Position numbers and translations under genes: made by a program
Part shown: piece by piece, positions 16,758 through 25,150 of the stretch
Position numbering within the stretch: the stretch's first letter is position 1
Layout of the letters: each line of letters begins with the position of its first letter
DNA from: Agrobacterium arsenijevicii
Lineage (GTDB): Bacteria > Pseudomonadota > Alphaproteobacteria > Rhizobiales > Rhizobiaceae
Reading direction: 5' to 3'
Length of the DNA: 64,000 nucleotides
NCBI GenBank assembly: GCA_000949895.1
Contig: JWIT01000028.1
Coordinates: 52,046-116,045 of the forward strand
Notes under the pieces: generated by a model
Told to the model about the DNA's origin: nothing
The model's input: the letters and a program-made list of their open reading frames with translations, nothing else
Databases searched by the model: none

Positions 16758-17743
16758 CAGCGCACCTCGATTCTGGGATCGAGGGCAGCCTGGATGATGT
16801 CGACGATAGCGTTGACGCAAATCACCAGGACAGACGAGACCAGCATGATGCCGAGCAACAGCGTATATTCACGCGCCATGACGGCATCAAAGGCAAGCCG
16901 ACCCATGCCTGGCCAACTGAAGACCGTTTCGATGACGATGGCGCCGCCAAGAATGCCGGCCACGTGGATACCGGCCACCGTGGTGATCGGGATGAGCGCG
17001 TTGCGCAGCACGTGGCGAAGGACAACCTGTCGTGGCGCCAGACCCTTCGCCTTTGCGGTGCGGACATGATCCTGCCCGATGACCTCAAGGATAGAAGATC
17101 GGGTGAGACGTGCGTAGATCGCCATGTAATAGAGCGCCAGTGACGTCGCGGGGAGCAATGCATAAGAGGCGCGGTCGATAAGCCAGCCAAAGCCCCCCGA
17201 GGAAGCGCCGATGGTTTTCATGCCGCCAGCCGGTAGCCAGCCGAGCTTCACCGAGAAGACGATGATGAAGATCAATCCGATCCAGAATGTCGGGACTGAG
17301 TAGAACAGCAGCGATGCCACCGAAAGAATGCGATCGGCCGCGCGCGTTGCGTTCAGTGCCATGATCGTGCCAGCTGCGATCCCCACCAGCAGGGCGATGA
17401 CGATCGCAAGAACCATGAGCGTCAGGGTACCCGGCAGACGCTCCATGATGAGATCGGCGACGGGGACACCGTAGCGGGGAGATATGCCGAGACTGAAATG
17501 CGCCAGACTTGTATAGTAGTTCGCAAGCTGATCGAGCAGCGGCAGATCGAGCCCGAAAGCCCGGCGAATGTCGGCCACCGTTTCCTGCGTGGCGGCACCG
17601 GATTCGGCCGCCATGTAATCGGCGGCATCCCCAGGCGCGAGCTGCAGCACGAAGAAACCGAGCGTGACGATGACGAACATCGTCGGGACCGCCTGAATGA
17701 GGTTGCGTAGCAGACTGCGGCCAACCCGCGTAAGCCTCTTCAT
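16757..17743 (-). CDS. peptide-type ABC permease (DppB-like)
   Basis: A 328-residue permease with an N-terminal membrane segment (LIQAVPTMFVIVTLGFFVL), the APGDAAD motif typical of DppB, and an EAA loop (VRTAKAKGLAPRQVVLRHVL). The start is ATG 17743, overlapping the TGA of the FAD monooxygenase (ATGA) with GGGAGG just upstream. Stop-start overlaps link five consecutive genes here, so they are one translationally coupled set. Confidence 0.87.
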   Translation of the reverse strand: MKRLTRVGRSLLRNLIQAVPTMFVIVTLGFFVLQLAPGDAADYMAAESGAATQETVADIRRAFGLDLPLLDQLANYYTSLAHFSLGISPRYGVPVADLIMERLPGTLTLMVLAIVIALLVGIAAGTIMALNATRAADRILSVASLLFYSVPTFWIGLIFIIVFSVKLGWLPAGGMKTIGASSGGFGWLIDRASYALLPATSLALYYMAIYARLTRSSILEVIGQDHVRTAKAKGLAPRQVVLRHVLRNALIPITTVAGIHVAGILGGAIVIETVFSWPGMGRLAFDAVMAREYTLLLGIMLVSSVLVICVNAIVDIIQAALDPRIEVR

Positions 17744-19227
17744 GGAGCTGCCTCCCAAGGTCCGGAGACGGGTGAGGGAGCGACGCGGTCGACCGCGATG
17801 GACGGCCCGAGGCTCGCAAGCCGCTCGTAGTCCGCGCGAGCATGGATAAAGAGTGAGCGAGCGACTGCCGCGATCAGGCGGGGCAGTGCGATCGCGGCGC
17901 TGCCGATATCGCCAGCATGGATGCCGTGACTGATGATCGCCGCGAAGGTATAGACATGGATACGCTTAAGCCATGGCGCCGAACCAGGCTCTATCTCCTG
18001 CAATTCAAAACCTTTCCCAAGATAGGGATGCGAAGACCAGCCGCTTTCCCTCTCCGCCGCCGCAACGCGGTCTTGCCAGAGGAGAATGTGGGGAGCCGCG
18101 GCGGTCAGTTCCGGCCGGGCATAAACGTTTTGCCTATAGCCGGTCGCGGCAATGACCGTGTCCAGCATTATATCGCCCGTCGTCGTTCTCGCTACGATAT
18201 CGTCGCCAAGAGCTACAATCTGTTCTGCCGCAACGTTGAAATGGAGATAGTGGTTCGGATGCTGGCAGGCCCGGGCGATGGCCGCATCCGGCGCGGAGCT
18301 GCGTCGCCGGCGCTCCAAAATCAAACGCCATCGCATTGCATCATCGAATTCCGGAAAGAACAGCTTGTCAGCCGAGGGTCTGGCGGCAGCCTGATCGTTG
18401 GCCTCTACGAGATCGCCGTGTCGGACGAATTGATGCACACTCGCTGCACCATGTTCCAGCGCGACAGCCGCTGCGTCGAACGCGGATGCGGCCGCTCCGA
18501 CCACACCCACGCTCAAGCCGCGAAGGCTAGCGAAATTAATGAGGTCGTTCGTGTGGACAAGGCGGTCGGGAGGAAGAGTGTGGGAAAGAACCGACGGTAT
18601 ATAGGGTTCGCCCAAGCCGTCCAGGCCAGTTGCCAGTACGATCGTCTGTGTTGACAGATCTATCACGCCCTTGTCCTGCAGTTCAAAGCGCAGATTGAGC
18701 GGTGCGTTTTCGGCGTCCGAACGCGGATCGATCGAAATCAGGCGATGCTGCCATCGCACGTCGATCCCCGCCGTTTCGCGATACCAGTTGAGATAGTCGA
18801 GCCAGACGGTGCGGGGTATTTCCGCCATTGCGGCAAATGCGGCGTCACCATGAAGCGCAACGTACCAGTGCTCGAATGTCAGTTCAGGGATGCCCTGTTC
18901 GAGACCGGTAAATCCCTTGCCCGCGCGAAGCGTGTGCATCCTGGCTATGGTATTCCAGACGCCCGCTGTTTCCGGCGTGGCGGCATCGAAAACCTGCACC
19001 CGTCGGATGCCGGCACGGCGCAGTCCAAACGCAATGGCAACACCACTCTGACCACCGCCGATGACGGCAACGTCCATATCTGTGGCGACCGGAGCAACCC
19101 AATCCAGAGTGACCGGTTCGAGCTGCGCGATTGCGCGACGCGTCTGTTCACTGAGCTGGTTGAGACGCTCTTGCGACACCGTTCTCCCGCTTGATCGGCC
19201 CGACGCGATTTTTTGTTGAACTGTCAT
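17740..19227 (-). CDS. FAD/NAD(P)-binding monooxygenase
   Basis: A 495-residue flavoprotein with an FAD Rossmann motif (VAVIGGGQSGVAIAFGL, ~53-69). A second dinucleotide motif (VGVVGAAASAFDAAA, ~240-255) has Ala replacing the usual second Gly. ATGY (VIAATGYRQNVYARPEL) is at ~365. This is the arrangement of class B flavin monooxygenases and lysine/ornithine hydroxylase-like enzymes. The FxGxxxHxxxW fingerprint of Baeyer-Villiger/FMO enzymes is not obvious. It lies between two LLM monooxygenases and the importer, so a role in oxidising the same substrate is likely. Confidence 0.75.
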   Translation of the reverse strand: MTVQQKIASGRSSGRTVSQERLNQLSEQTRRAIAQLEPVTLDWVAPVATDMDVAVIGGGQSGVAIAFGLRRAGIRRVQVFDAATPETAGVWNTIARMHTLRAGKGFTGLEQGIPELTFEHWYVALHGDAAFAAMAEIPRTVWLDYLNWYRETAGIDVRWQHRLISIDPRSDAENAPLNLRFELQDKGVIDLSTQTIVLATGLDGLGEPYIPSVLSHTLPPDRLVHTNDLINFASLRGLSVGVVGAAASAFDAAAVALEHGAASVHQFVRHGDLVEANDQAAARPSADKLFFPEFDDAMRWRLILERRRRSSAPDAAIARACQHPNHYLHFNVAAEQIVALGDDIVARTTTGDIMLDTVIAATGYRQNVYARPELTAAAPHILLWQDRVAAAERESGWSSHPYLGKGFELQEIEPGSAPWLKRIHVYTFAAIISHGIHAGDIGSAAIALPRLIAAVARSLFIHARADYERLASLGPSIAVDRVAPSPVSGPWEAAP

Positions 19228-19237
19228 CTCATCACCC

Positions 19238-20464
19238 CTAGAGCCGCAAACCGGCTGCCCGCATCAGCGGGAGAACGGTTCGTCCGAAATGGGTGAGGTC
19301 GGGCAGGTAGTCGAAGAAGGAGATGTGGAAACCGTCCACTCCTTCGGCATGCAAAGCGGCAAGCTGTTCGACGATCCGTTGAGGCGAGCCGACGAGCCGG
19401 ACATTCCCCCCGACAGCGATCGCATCGACCGAGTTTACATCGTTGCTCTTCGCCCACGCCTGCGCGTCGCTGACCAGCCGTTTGTCGAAATCCTTCGTGT
19501 CAGCAATGTTATGCAGCCCGCCGACATTCCTCTGCTCGACGGCGGCAACAATCGCGCCATAGTATTCCTGAGCTTCCTGATCCGTGTCGCGACAGACGAT
19601 GATTGGATTGAGGATGACGCGGATTGTGCGCCCGTTTCGAGCCGCAGCTGCCTTGACGGTGGCGGTATGGGCGCCGAGCGACGCCCGCGCTGCCTCGAAA
19701 CTGCCCCCGCCGGGGCTAGTGACAAAGACGATATCCGATTGCCGCGCAGCGAAGTCTATGCCGGCGGGCGAGCCTGTCGCGCTGATCAGAAGGGGTCGGC
19801 CGAAACGCGGCTTCGGCGTGATGAAGCCCTCTTTGATCCGCCATGGCGATTTACCGGAAAAGGTGACGGGCTCGTCCGAGCGCCACAATGCCTTCAGCGC
19901 ATTGACGAATTCGTCGGCGAGCCTGTACCGCTGATCGTGCTCGATCTGCGAGCCGCCGAACATCTCGTGTTCAATCCGGCGATGACCGGTCACGACATTG
20001 AGGCCCCAGCGGCCATTTGTGATGTGATCGAGGGTGGCGCCGGCGCGCGCCAGATGAAGCGGGTGCCAAGGTCCATACAGGATATGCACGGTCGATGCGA
20101 GCAGGATATTCTTCGTCTCTGTCGCCAGCGCAGCCATGGTGACGAAGGGGTCGAGAGAGGTGCCGTTCAGTACTTCGCCGAACCCGCCTTTCGGAAGCCA
20201 TTGCGACAGTCCAAAGACGATGTCGAAGCCGAGTTCGTCAGCGATTCGTACGAGGTTGCGGTTGTAGCCGAAATCCCATGACGTCGTGCGTGGCAGATGC
20301 GACGCACTCCAGCCACCGGCATTGAGTGGCAGAAAGAGGCCGAGCATCGTCGGCTGCCGGAAGATGCGCGCGACTGGGCTTTCGTCAAAATCAGCGGGTG
20401 ACGGGACCGGATCGTTCTGCGTTAGTTCCGTGGATGTGAGCGTGTGGTGAGGGTCGCGCGTCAT
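19238..20464 (-). CDS. LLM-class flavin-dependent monooxygenase, SfnG/SsuD-like
   Basis: A 408-residue bacterial-luciferase-fold enzyme. Recognisable pieces are MLGLFLPLNAGGW (first strand), GRWGLNVVTGHRRIEHEMFG, HDQRYRLADEFVNALKALW (~175-190) and GRPLLISATGSPAGIDFAA (~225-245). Order and spacing match alkanesulfonate (SsuD) and dimethylsulfone (SfnG) monooxygenases, which use FMNH2 and O2 to cleave C-S bonds. A ~38-residue N-terminal tail precedes the barrel. Its start overlaps the stop of the gene upstream, which is another LLM enzyme. The reductase partner is not encoded nearby. Confidence 0.83.
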   Translation of the reverse strand: MTRDPHHTLTSTELTQNDPVPSPADFDESPVARIFRQPTMLGLFLPLNAGGWSASHLPRTTSWDFGYNRNLVRIADELGFDIVFGLSQWLPKGGFGEVLNGTSLDPFVTMAALATETKNILLASTVHILYGPWHPLHLARAGATLDHITNGRWGLNVVTGHRRIEHEMFGGSQIEHDQRYRLADEFVNALKALWRSDEPVTFSGKSPWRIKEGFITPKPRFGRPLLISATGSPAGIDFAARQSDIVFVTSPGGGSFEAARASLGAHTATVKAAAARNGRTIRVILNPIIVCRDTDQEAQEYYGAIVAAVEQRNVGGLHNIADTKDFDKRLVSDAQAWAKSNDVNSVDAIAVGGNVRLVGSPQRIVEQLAALHAEGVDGFHISFFDYLPDLTHFGRTVLPLMRAAGLRL

Positions 20465-21753
20465 TCACCGAGCCCCAGGTTTCCGCGCAATGTGCTGTGC
20501 CGATATTCCGACCGGAAGATGCCACGTCGCTGCAGGATGGGGATGACGCTTTCCGTAAACGAACTGAAGCCATCGGGAAAATGCGTGGCGCTGACATTGA
20601 AGCCGTCAGCCGCACCGCTGCGGAACCACAACTCAATCTCATCGGCGACCTTCTCTGGCGTCCCGGCAATAAAGCGGTTGCGTCCCTGCGAACTGAGCAG
20701 GATTTCCCGCAGCGTCGCGCCGGGCCGCCGCTCGATCATCTGCCAGGTGGATTCCGAAATCCCGGTTGAAACCGCAGGTGTGAAGTCAGCCTGAGCGCGG
20801 GTCGGAGCCGGTTTGTCGAGGTCCTCGCCACCAAGAGGGACACCAAGACGAATCCCGAACCAGCGCGCATCGGCGGCGAGGTCGCGAAGCGCGTCGAGTC
20901 GTTCAACTTTTCTGAGCGCCTCTTCTTCGGTTGAGCCAACGACCGGATAGATTCCAGGCATGAACAGCGTCCGGTCGGGATCGCGCCCCGCCTTGCGCAC
21001 CGCATCCTTCGTCCTTCTGTAACCCGCCTGGGCCGCCTCGAGGTTGGTCTGGAGGCTATAGATCAGGTCGGCGTGCCTTGCGCCGAAGCTAAGGCCGACC
21101 TCGGAGGATCCGGCTTGTACCAGGATGGGCTTTCCTTGCGGGCTGGTCGGCACCTGCAAGGGCCCACGGACTTTAAAATGCATTCCAACATGGTTGAGAT
21201 GGCTGACCTTCTTCCAGTCGACGAACGTGCCGCCAGCCTGGTCGAGTAATAGCGCACCGTCTCCCCAGCTTGCCCAGAGAGCCTTTGCAACGCTCACGAA
21301 CTCCTCCGCACGGTCGTAACGCTCGTCATGCGTCGGCAGGTCCATGCCGAAATTCCAGCCTGCTTCCGGAAGATAGCTTGTCACAATATTCCAGGCAGCA
21401 CGGCCACCGCTGATATGATCGAGCGAAGAGAGCTTGCGGGCGAGTTCGTAGGGCTCGGAAAATGTCGTGGAAACAGTGGCGATCAGTCCCACGGATTCAG
21501 TTCTCGCCGCTATCGCCGAAAGTGCCAGCAATGGATCGAGTGCGTGCCACGGTTCGACTGGCGGCTCCATCGGAAGGCTTTGGAAGTCCGATAGAAAAAC
21601 AGCGTCGAAACCTGCCTTCTCCGCGATCTGCGCGACCTCGATGTGAGCGTTCACATCGAGAAACTGCGCGGGGTTGTCGATGAGGCGCCATCGCGCTGGG
21701 TGCAAGCCGAGGCCAAGATTGTAATTTGCGGTGAAATGAAGTTCTCGTTGCAT
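20461..21753 (-). CDS. LLM-class monooxygenase, NtaA/SnaA/DszA family
   Basis: A 430-residue enzyme with the full NtaA/SnaA/DszA signature: HISGGRAAWNIVTSYLPEA, HDERYDRAEEFVSVAKALW, GKPILVQAGSSEVGLSFGA, and a C-terminal IPILQRRGIFRSEY followed by TLRGNLGL. Family members oxidise aminopolycarboxylates, dibenzothiophene sulfone and similar compounds with FMNH2. It is the first gene of the minus-strand block. It is divergent from a LysR regulator across about 170 bases, so this intergenic region should hold the block's main promoter. Confidence 0.88.
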   Translation of the reverse strand: MQRELHFTANYNLGLGLHPARWRLIDNPAQFLDVNAHIEVAQIAEKAGFDAVFLSDFQSLPMEPPVEPWHALDPLLALSAIAARTESVGLIATVSTTFSEPYELARKLSSLDHISGGRAAWNIVTSYLPEAGWNFGMDLPTHDERYDRAEEFVSVAKALWASWGDGALLLDQAGGTFVDWKKVSHLNHVGMHFKVRGPLQVPTSPQGKPILVQAGSSEVGLSFGARHADLIYSLQTNLEAAQAGYRRTKDAVRKAGRDPDRTLFMPGIYPVVGSTEEEALRKVERLDALRDLAADARWFGIRLGVPLGGEDLDKPAPTRAQADFTPAVSTGISESTWQMIERRPGATLREILLSSQGRNRFIAGTPEKVADEIELWFRSGAADGFNVSATHFPDGFSSFTESVIPILQRRGIFRSEYRHSTLRGNLGLGE

Positions 21754-21847
21754 ATCGTTCTTTGCTTCAGGAATAAGGAGGTGCCGCGCCCATGACAGAC
21801 GGTTTCAAATTGCGGGCGGCGGGCCTATTTAGGAAGCAAAAGTCTAC

Positions 21848-21860
21848 TAATTCTATAGAC
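21848..21860 (+). promoter_or_regulatory. TATAGAC-containing palindromic element in a divergent promoter region
   Basis: GTCTA and TAGAC arms separated by 9 bases span about 21842-21860, between the LysR gene and the monooxygenase block. The TATAGAC half also occurs at 6134, 28442 and 40003, each next to a catabolic gene or its remnant. It is a candidate LysR operator; supported only by pattern and place. Confidence 0.3.
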
Positions 21861-21924
21861 GTTGGTGCATATTCCTGTCGATTATATGTTTGTTTTCGAT
21901 TTCACTATTCGAGAGGTTCGAAGA

Positions 21925-22887
21925 ATGCGGGGCACCGACTTTGGCAATCTGCGTGCTTTTATGATGATCGTGGATTCCGGCAGTTTCGTTCGGGCCGCAG
22001 CAGCCCTGAAAATCGCGCCTTCCACTCTCAGCTACACAATCCAGGTTCTGGAAGGGCGGCTTGGGACGAAACTGCTGCAGCGTACGACGAGAACGGTCAG
22101 ATTGACCGAAGCTGGAAGTCGATTGGCCCGGCGCCTCGGGCCAATGATGTCCGAATTCGACACCTTGATGGAGGACCTGACGGAGCCTCGGGAAAAGCCC
22201 TCCGGGACGCTGAAGCTTTGCGTCCCGCGTATGCCGATGCGGCTTTATATGGAACCGCTTCTTAATGGCTTCGAAGCCGCTTACACGGACATTACCATCG
22301 ATCTCACGATTGGAGATGTGCTCGTCGACATCGCGGTGTCCGGGTTTGATGCTGCGGTCATCCCTAACCGGAGCATCCAGGACGATCTGGTCTCTATTCG
22401 GTTAGGACCGGAATTAAAGCGCATTGTCTACGCCTCACCAAGATATCTCGCCCGTTTCGGGGCGCCCTCTGAACCGGGAGACCTCGTTCATCATAATTGC
22501 ATCAACTTTCGAGGCCCCCACACCGGAGCAATCTACCCCTGGGAGTTTCAGCGCGGTCAAGAACGCTTCGAGGTTGCTGTCAGCGGTTCGCTCATCGTGT
22601 CGGATTCGACCTACACACTTTCAGCCGCTCTCAGCGGCAAGGGCATAGGCTATGGCATAGAGCCAATTTCGAAGCCTTTTCTGGACGACGGCAGTCTGAT
22701 TTCACTCCTGGAAGGCTGGGTCGCCCCCCATCCGGGGTTCATGCTGTGTTATCCAAAGAACCGGAATATCTCCGCCGCACTCAAGGCATTGCTTTCGTAT
22801 GTAAGAAAGCAGAGCCGTGCCGGCAGTAGACTGAACGACGACCGTGTGAATGGTCGCCTTGGATCTACTCATATTGTTCGAACATGA
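21925..22887 (+). CDS. LysR-family regulator of the monooxygenase block
   Basis: A LysR-type regulator of about 320 residues. The helix-turn-helix covers ~10-60 (LRAFMMIVDSGSFVRAAAAL, then IAPSTLSYTIQVLEGRLG) and the effector domain ~90-300. The frame is open from TTG 21862, but ATG 21925 gives the canonical family N-terminus and has GAGAGG upstream. It is divergent from the two LLM genes and is therefore the obvious candidate activator of the ~15-kb block to its left. Confidence 0.82.
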   Translation: MRGTDFGNLRAFMMIVDSGSFVRAAAALKIAPSTLSYTIQVLEGRLGTKLLQRTTRTVRLTEAGSRLARRLGPMMSEFDTLMEDLTEPREKPSGTLKLCVPRMPMRLYMEPLLNGFEAAYTDITIDLTIGDVLVDIAVSGFDAAVIPNRSIQDDLVSIRLGPELKRIVYASPRYLARFGAPSEPGDLVHHNCINFRGPHTGAIYPWEFQRGQERFEVAVSGSLIVSDSTYTLSAALSGKGIGYGIEPISKPFLDDGSLISLLEGWVAPHPGFMLCYPKNRNISAALKALLSYVRKQSRAGSRLNDDRVNGRLGSTHIVRT

Positions 22888-22932
22888 AGCGCGCTCTTGA
22901 ATGTCAGAAAAATATAGCCTAATTTCTGACGC

Positions 22933-23379
22933 ATGAAACCCCTCGCGACATCAGTTCCAGACCTAATTATGAAGCGTGCCCGTGCCGGCGGGCGCGGCAG
23001 TGTCTTCACGCCCAGTGATTTCCTGGACGTGGCCGCGCGCGCGGCCGTCGACCAAGCGCTTTCTCGGTTGGCCAGGAATGGAAAGCTTCGGCGCCTGACG
23101 CGAGGCCTGTACGACTTCCCAAAGGTTCATCCGCAACTTGGGGCCCTTTCGCCTAGGCCTGACGATGTGGCGAAAGCGTTGGCGCGGGAGACCGGATCTC
23201 AGGTGCAGATCGCCGGTGCGCGCGCGGCGAATGCCCTTGGCCTGTCAACACAGGTCCCCGCACATAGCATCTATCTGACTGATGGAGGGCGTCGCGCTGC
23301 TTTCCCGCCAAACAACGCTACGAGTGAACAAATTGCGACCTCCGAAACAACTTGGACCCGAATTTTGACTTTGACGTGA
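22933..23379 (+). pseudogene. truncated DUF6088/AbiEi-like antitoxin
   Basis: The first ~120 residues match the winged-helix antitoxin-like proteins of the DUF6088/AbiEi type: FTPSDFLDVAARAAVDQALS, then NGKLRRLTRGLYDFP (the R..RGLY motif) and ALGLSTQVPAHSIYLTDG. In family members a domain of ~80 more residues follows. Here the similarity stops near FPPNNAT and the frame closes after an unrelated tail. No partner nucleotidyltransferase toxin follows; folD with its riboswitch begins instead. This looks like a 3'-truncated remnant at a recombination junction. Confidence 0.6.
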
Positions 23380-23397
23380 AGTTTGGAGCCGCTTAAG

Positions 23398-23480
23398 TTG
23401 AGGCGTGCGCAACTGGCGATTTGAGGTGGAGGACCACCGGGGAGCGCACGAAACATGCGCCGTTCGCCTGGGCCGTCGGA
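23398..23480 (+). promoter_or_regulatory. ZTP (pfl) riboswitch upstream of folD
   Basis: The stretch holds the conserved ZTP aptamer elements in order: GCGTGCGCAACTGGCG near 23403, a GGTGG-AGGA-CCACC hairpin (23424-23438), GGGGAGCGCACG pairing back to GCGTGC, then CCGTTCGCCTGGGCC (23460-23474), the hallmark CCG..CGCCTGGGC loop. It ends about 35 bases before the folD ATG. ZTP riboswitches sense ZMP/ZTP, the alarmone of 10-formyl-THF shortage, and turn on folate and purine genes. A short perfect hairpin (TCGGA-CAA-TCCGA, 23476-23488) follows and may be part of the expression platform. Confidence 0.85.
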
Positions 23481-23512
23481 CAATCCGATCACTTTCTTAA
23501 GAGAGAGCCCAT

Positions 23513-24397
23513 ATGCGCGCGAAAATCATTGATGGAAAAGCCTATGCTGACGGGCTGGCAGACCGAATAACTGCCGCCGTCCCAGCTTTTATAGAAAAGA
23601 CCGGACGCGTGCCGGGTCTGGCAGTGATACTTGTTGGCAGTGATCCGGCCAGCGAAATCTATGTCCGAAGCAAGGGGCGGAAGACCCGGGAGCTCGGCAT
23701 GGCCAGCTTCGAGCATATTCTTCCCGCCGAGACGGGCCAGGACGAACTCTTGGAACTCGTCAAAGAATTGAACGCCGATAATAAGGTAGACGGCATACTC
23801 GTACAGTTGCCGCTTCCCGCTCACATTGATGAGTTGGCGGTTATTCAGGCAATCGATCCGAATAAGGACGTTGATGGTCTCCACCCCGAAAGTGCCGGTC
23901 GTCTGGTCTCCGGGCGACCTGGACTGGTCTCCTGTACCCCGCTCGGGTGCCTGATGCTGCTTCGTGATCAACTGGGCGATCTAACAGGGCTCGATGCAAT
24001 CGTTATCGGTCGCTCTATCCTAGTCGGCAAGCCGATGGGACAGCTATTGTTGGGAGCGAACTGCACGGTAACAATGGCGCATTCTCGAACGCGAAACCTT
24101 GCTGACAAAGTGCGTCAGGCGGATATCGTGGTAGCAGCGGCGGGCCAAGCCGGGATGATCAAAGGTGATTGGATCAAGCCAGGGGCAACGGTGATCGATG
24201 TGGGAACCACGAAAGCAGTTTTGGATGGCAAAAAGCGGCTGCTGGGTGATGTGGATTCCTCAGCCGCTCTTGAGAGAGCCAGTGCCATTACACCAGTACC
24301 CGGAGGCGTTGGGCCAATGACGATTATGGTTCTAATGCACAACACTGTGTTGGCAGCATACAACCGCGAGGGACTGCCGCATTTGCAACTCTGGTAG
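23513..24397 (+). CDS. folD: methylenetetrahydrofolate dehydrogenase/cyclohydrolase
   Basis: A complete 294-residue FolD, the bifunctional enzyme interconverting 5,10-methylene-THF and 10-formyl-THF. Visible motifs are VGSDPASEIYVRSKGR (catalytic Lys region), GILVQLPLP, KDVDGLHPESAG, the NADP site VIGRSILVGKPMG and PVPGGVGPMTIMVLMHNTV near the end. It is a single gene between a truncated antitoxin-like gene and a Tn3-family transposon, so it is probably an extra accessory copy. A ZTP riboswitch controls it. It could help with C1 units released by monooxygenase reactions, which is inference. Confidence 0.93.
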   Translation: MRAKIIDGKAYADGLADRITAAVPAFIEKTGRVPGLAVILVGSDPASEIYVRSKGRKTRELGMASFEHILPAETGQDELLELVKELNADNKVDGILVQLPLPAHIDELAVIQAIDPNKDVDGLHPESAGRLVSGRPGLVSCTPLGCLMLLRDQLGDLTGLDAIVIGRSILVGKPMGQLLLGANCTVTMAHSRTRNLADKVRQADIVVAAAGQAGMIKGDWIKPGATVIDVGTTKAVLDGKKRLLGDVDSSAALERASAITPVPGGVGPMTIMVLMHNTVLAAYNREGLPHLQLW

Positions 24398-24437
24398 GAG
24401 ACGTATCGCTTACGATAGCGACGGATCGAAACGACGT

Positions 24438-25007
24438 TTACGCAGGGCGGCTGAGACCTAGGCGACGCATTTCCCTGTATATGGTTGATCGCCCGAGCCC
24501 GAGTTGCCGTGCAGCTTCTGTTGGCGACGTTTTTGCTTCGATGAGTTTAATGGCGGCTTCGACTTTCTTCAGGTCAAGTGGCTGGCGACCAGGCTTCTTT
24601 CCCTTCGCCCTTGCTGCGGCGATACCGTCCTTCGTCCGCTCCGAGATCAGCCGTCGCTCAAAATGAGCGATGGCGCCGAATACGTGGAAGATAAGCTCGC
24701 CGGAGGCGGAAGACGTATCGATCTTTTCCTCCAGGCTCAACAGGTCGATCTGGCGCTCGCGGAGCATCTTCACGATTTCGAGCAGTTCAGCCAACGACCG
24801 GCCAAGGCGGTCGAGCCGAACGATCGCCAGTGTGTCGCCAGCGCGAGCATAGGCAATCAGGTCTGTGAGACCAGGCCGGTCCATGCTCTTTCCGGACTTC
24901 ACGTCGGTGAACACCTTGATTGCACCGGCATGCTCAAGGCGTAGCGTCTGACCCGCGACATCCTGATCGCCGGTCGAGACACGTGCATAGCCGAGGATTG
25001 CCCCCAT
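24438..25007 (-). CDS. tnpR: Tn3-family serine resolvase
   Basis: A 189-residue serine recombinase. The catalytic serine is in GYARVSTGDQD near the start. VRLDRLGRSLAEL and HFERRLISERTKDG are the catalytic-domain motifs, and a C-terminal helix-turn-helix follows (SPTEAARQLGLGRSTIYREM). The start is ATG 25007; the open frame continues upstream to 25376 but overlaps the res region and tnpA. It resolves cointegrates of the divergent transposase gene's transposon. Confidence 0.92.
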   Translation of the reverse strand: MGAILGYARVSTGDQDVAGQTLRLEHAGAIKVFTDVKSGKSMDRPGLTDLIAYARAGDTLAIVRLDRLGRSLAELLEIVKMLRERQIDLLSLEEKIDTSSASGELIFHVFGAIAHFERRLISERTKDGIAAARAKGKKPGRQPLDLKKVEAAIKLIEAKTSPTEAARQLGLGRSTIYREMRRLGLSRPA

Positions 25008-25150
25008 GATAGCGTCTCCGAAACGGCCGTTCTGTGGACGGTGGCAGTCATCCTCATTCCGACACTGAAAAATCGTCCATAGAATACGTCTCTTTATTCC
25101 CTGCTGTCCATAGATTATCAGGGCCTTTTGTGGACGATTTAGGGGTAGAG
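25008..25150. other. putative res site between tnpR and tnpA
   Basis: 143 bases separate the divergent resolvase and transposase genes, the place of the res site in Tn3-type elements. It contains paired short motifs in inverted orientation: TGTGGACGG (25034), CGTCCATAGA (25074), TGTCCATAGA (25107) and TGTGGACGA (25131). These are consistent with resolvase half-sites. Both promoters should lie here and be repressed by the resolvase. Confidence 0.55.

Noticed and set aside
24398..24437. Tn3 left inverted repeat
   Set aside because: The sequence near CTTACGATAGCGACGG was considered, but no matching complement occurs to the right of the transposase gene.
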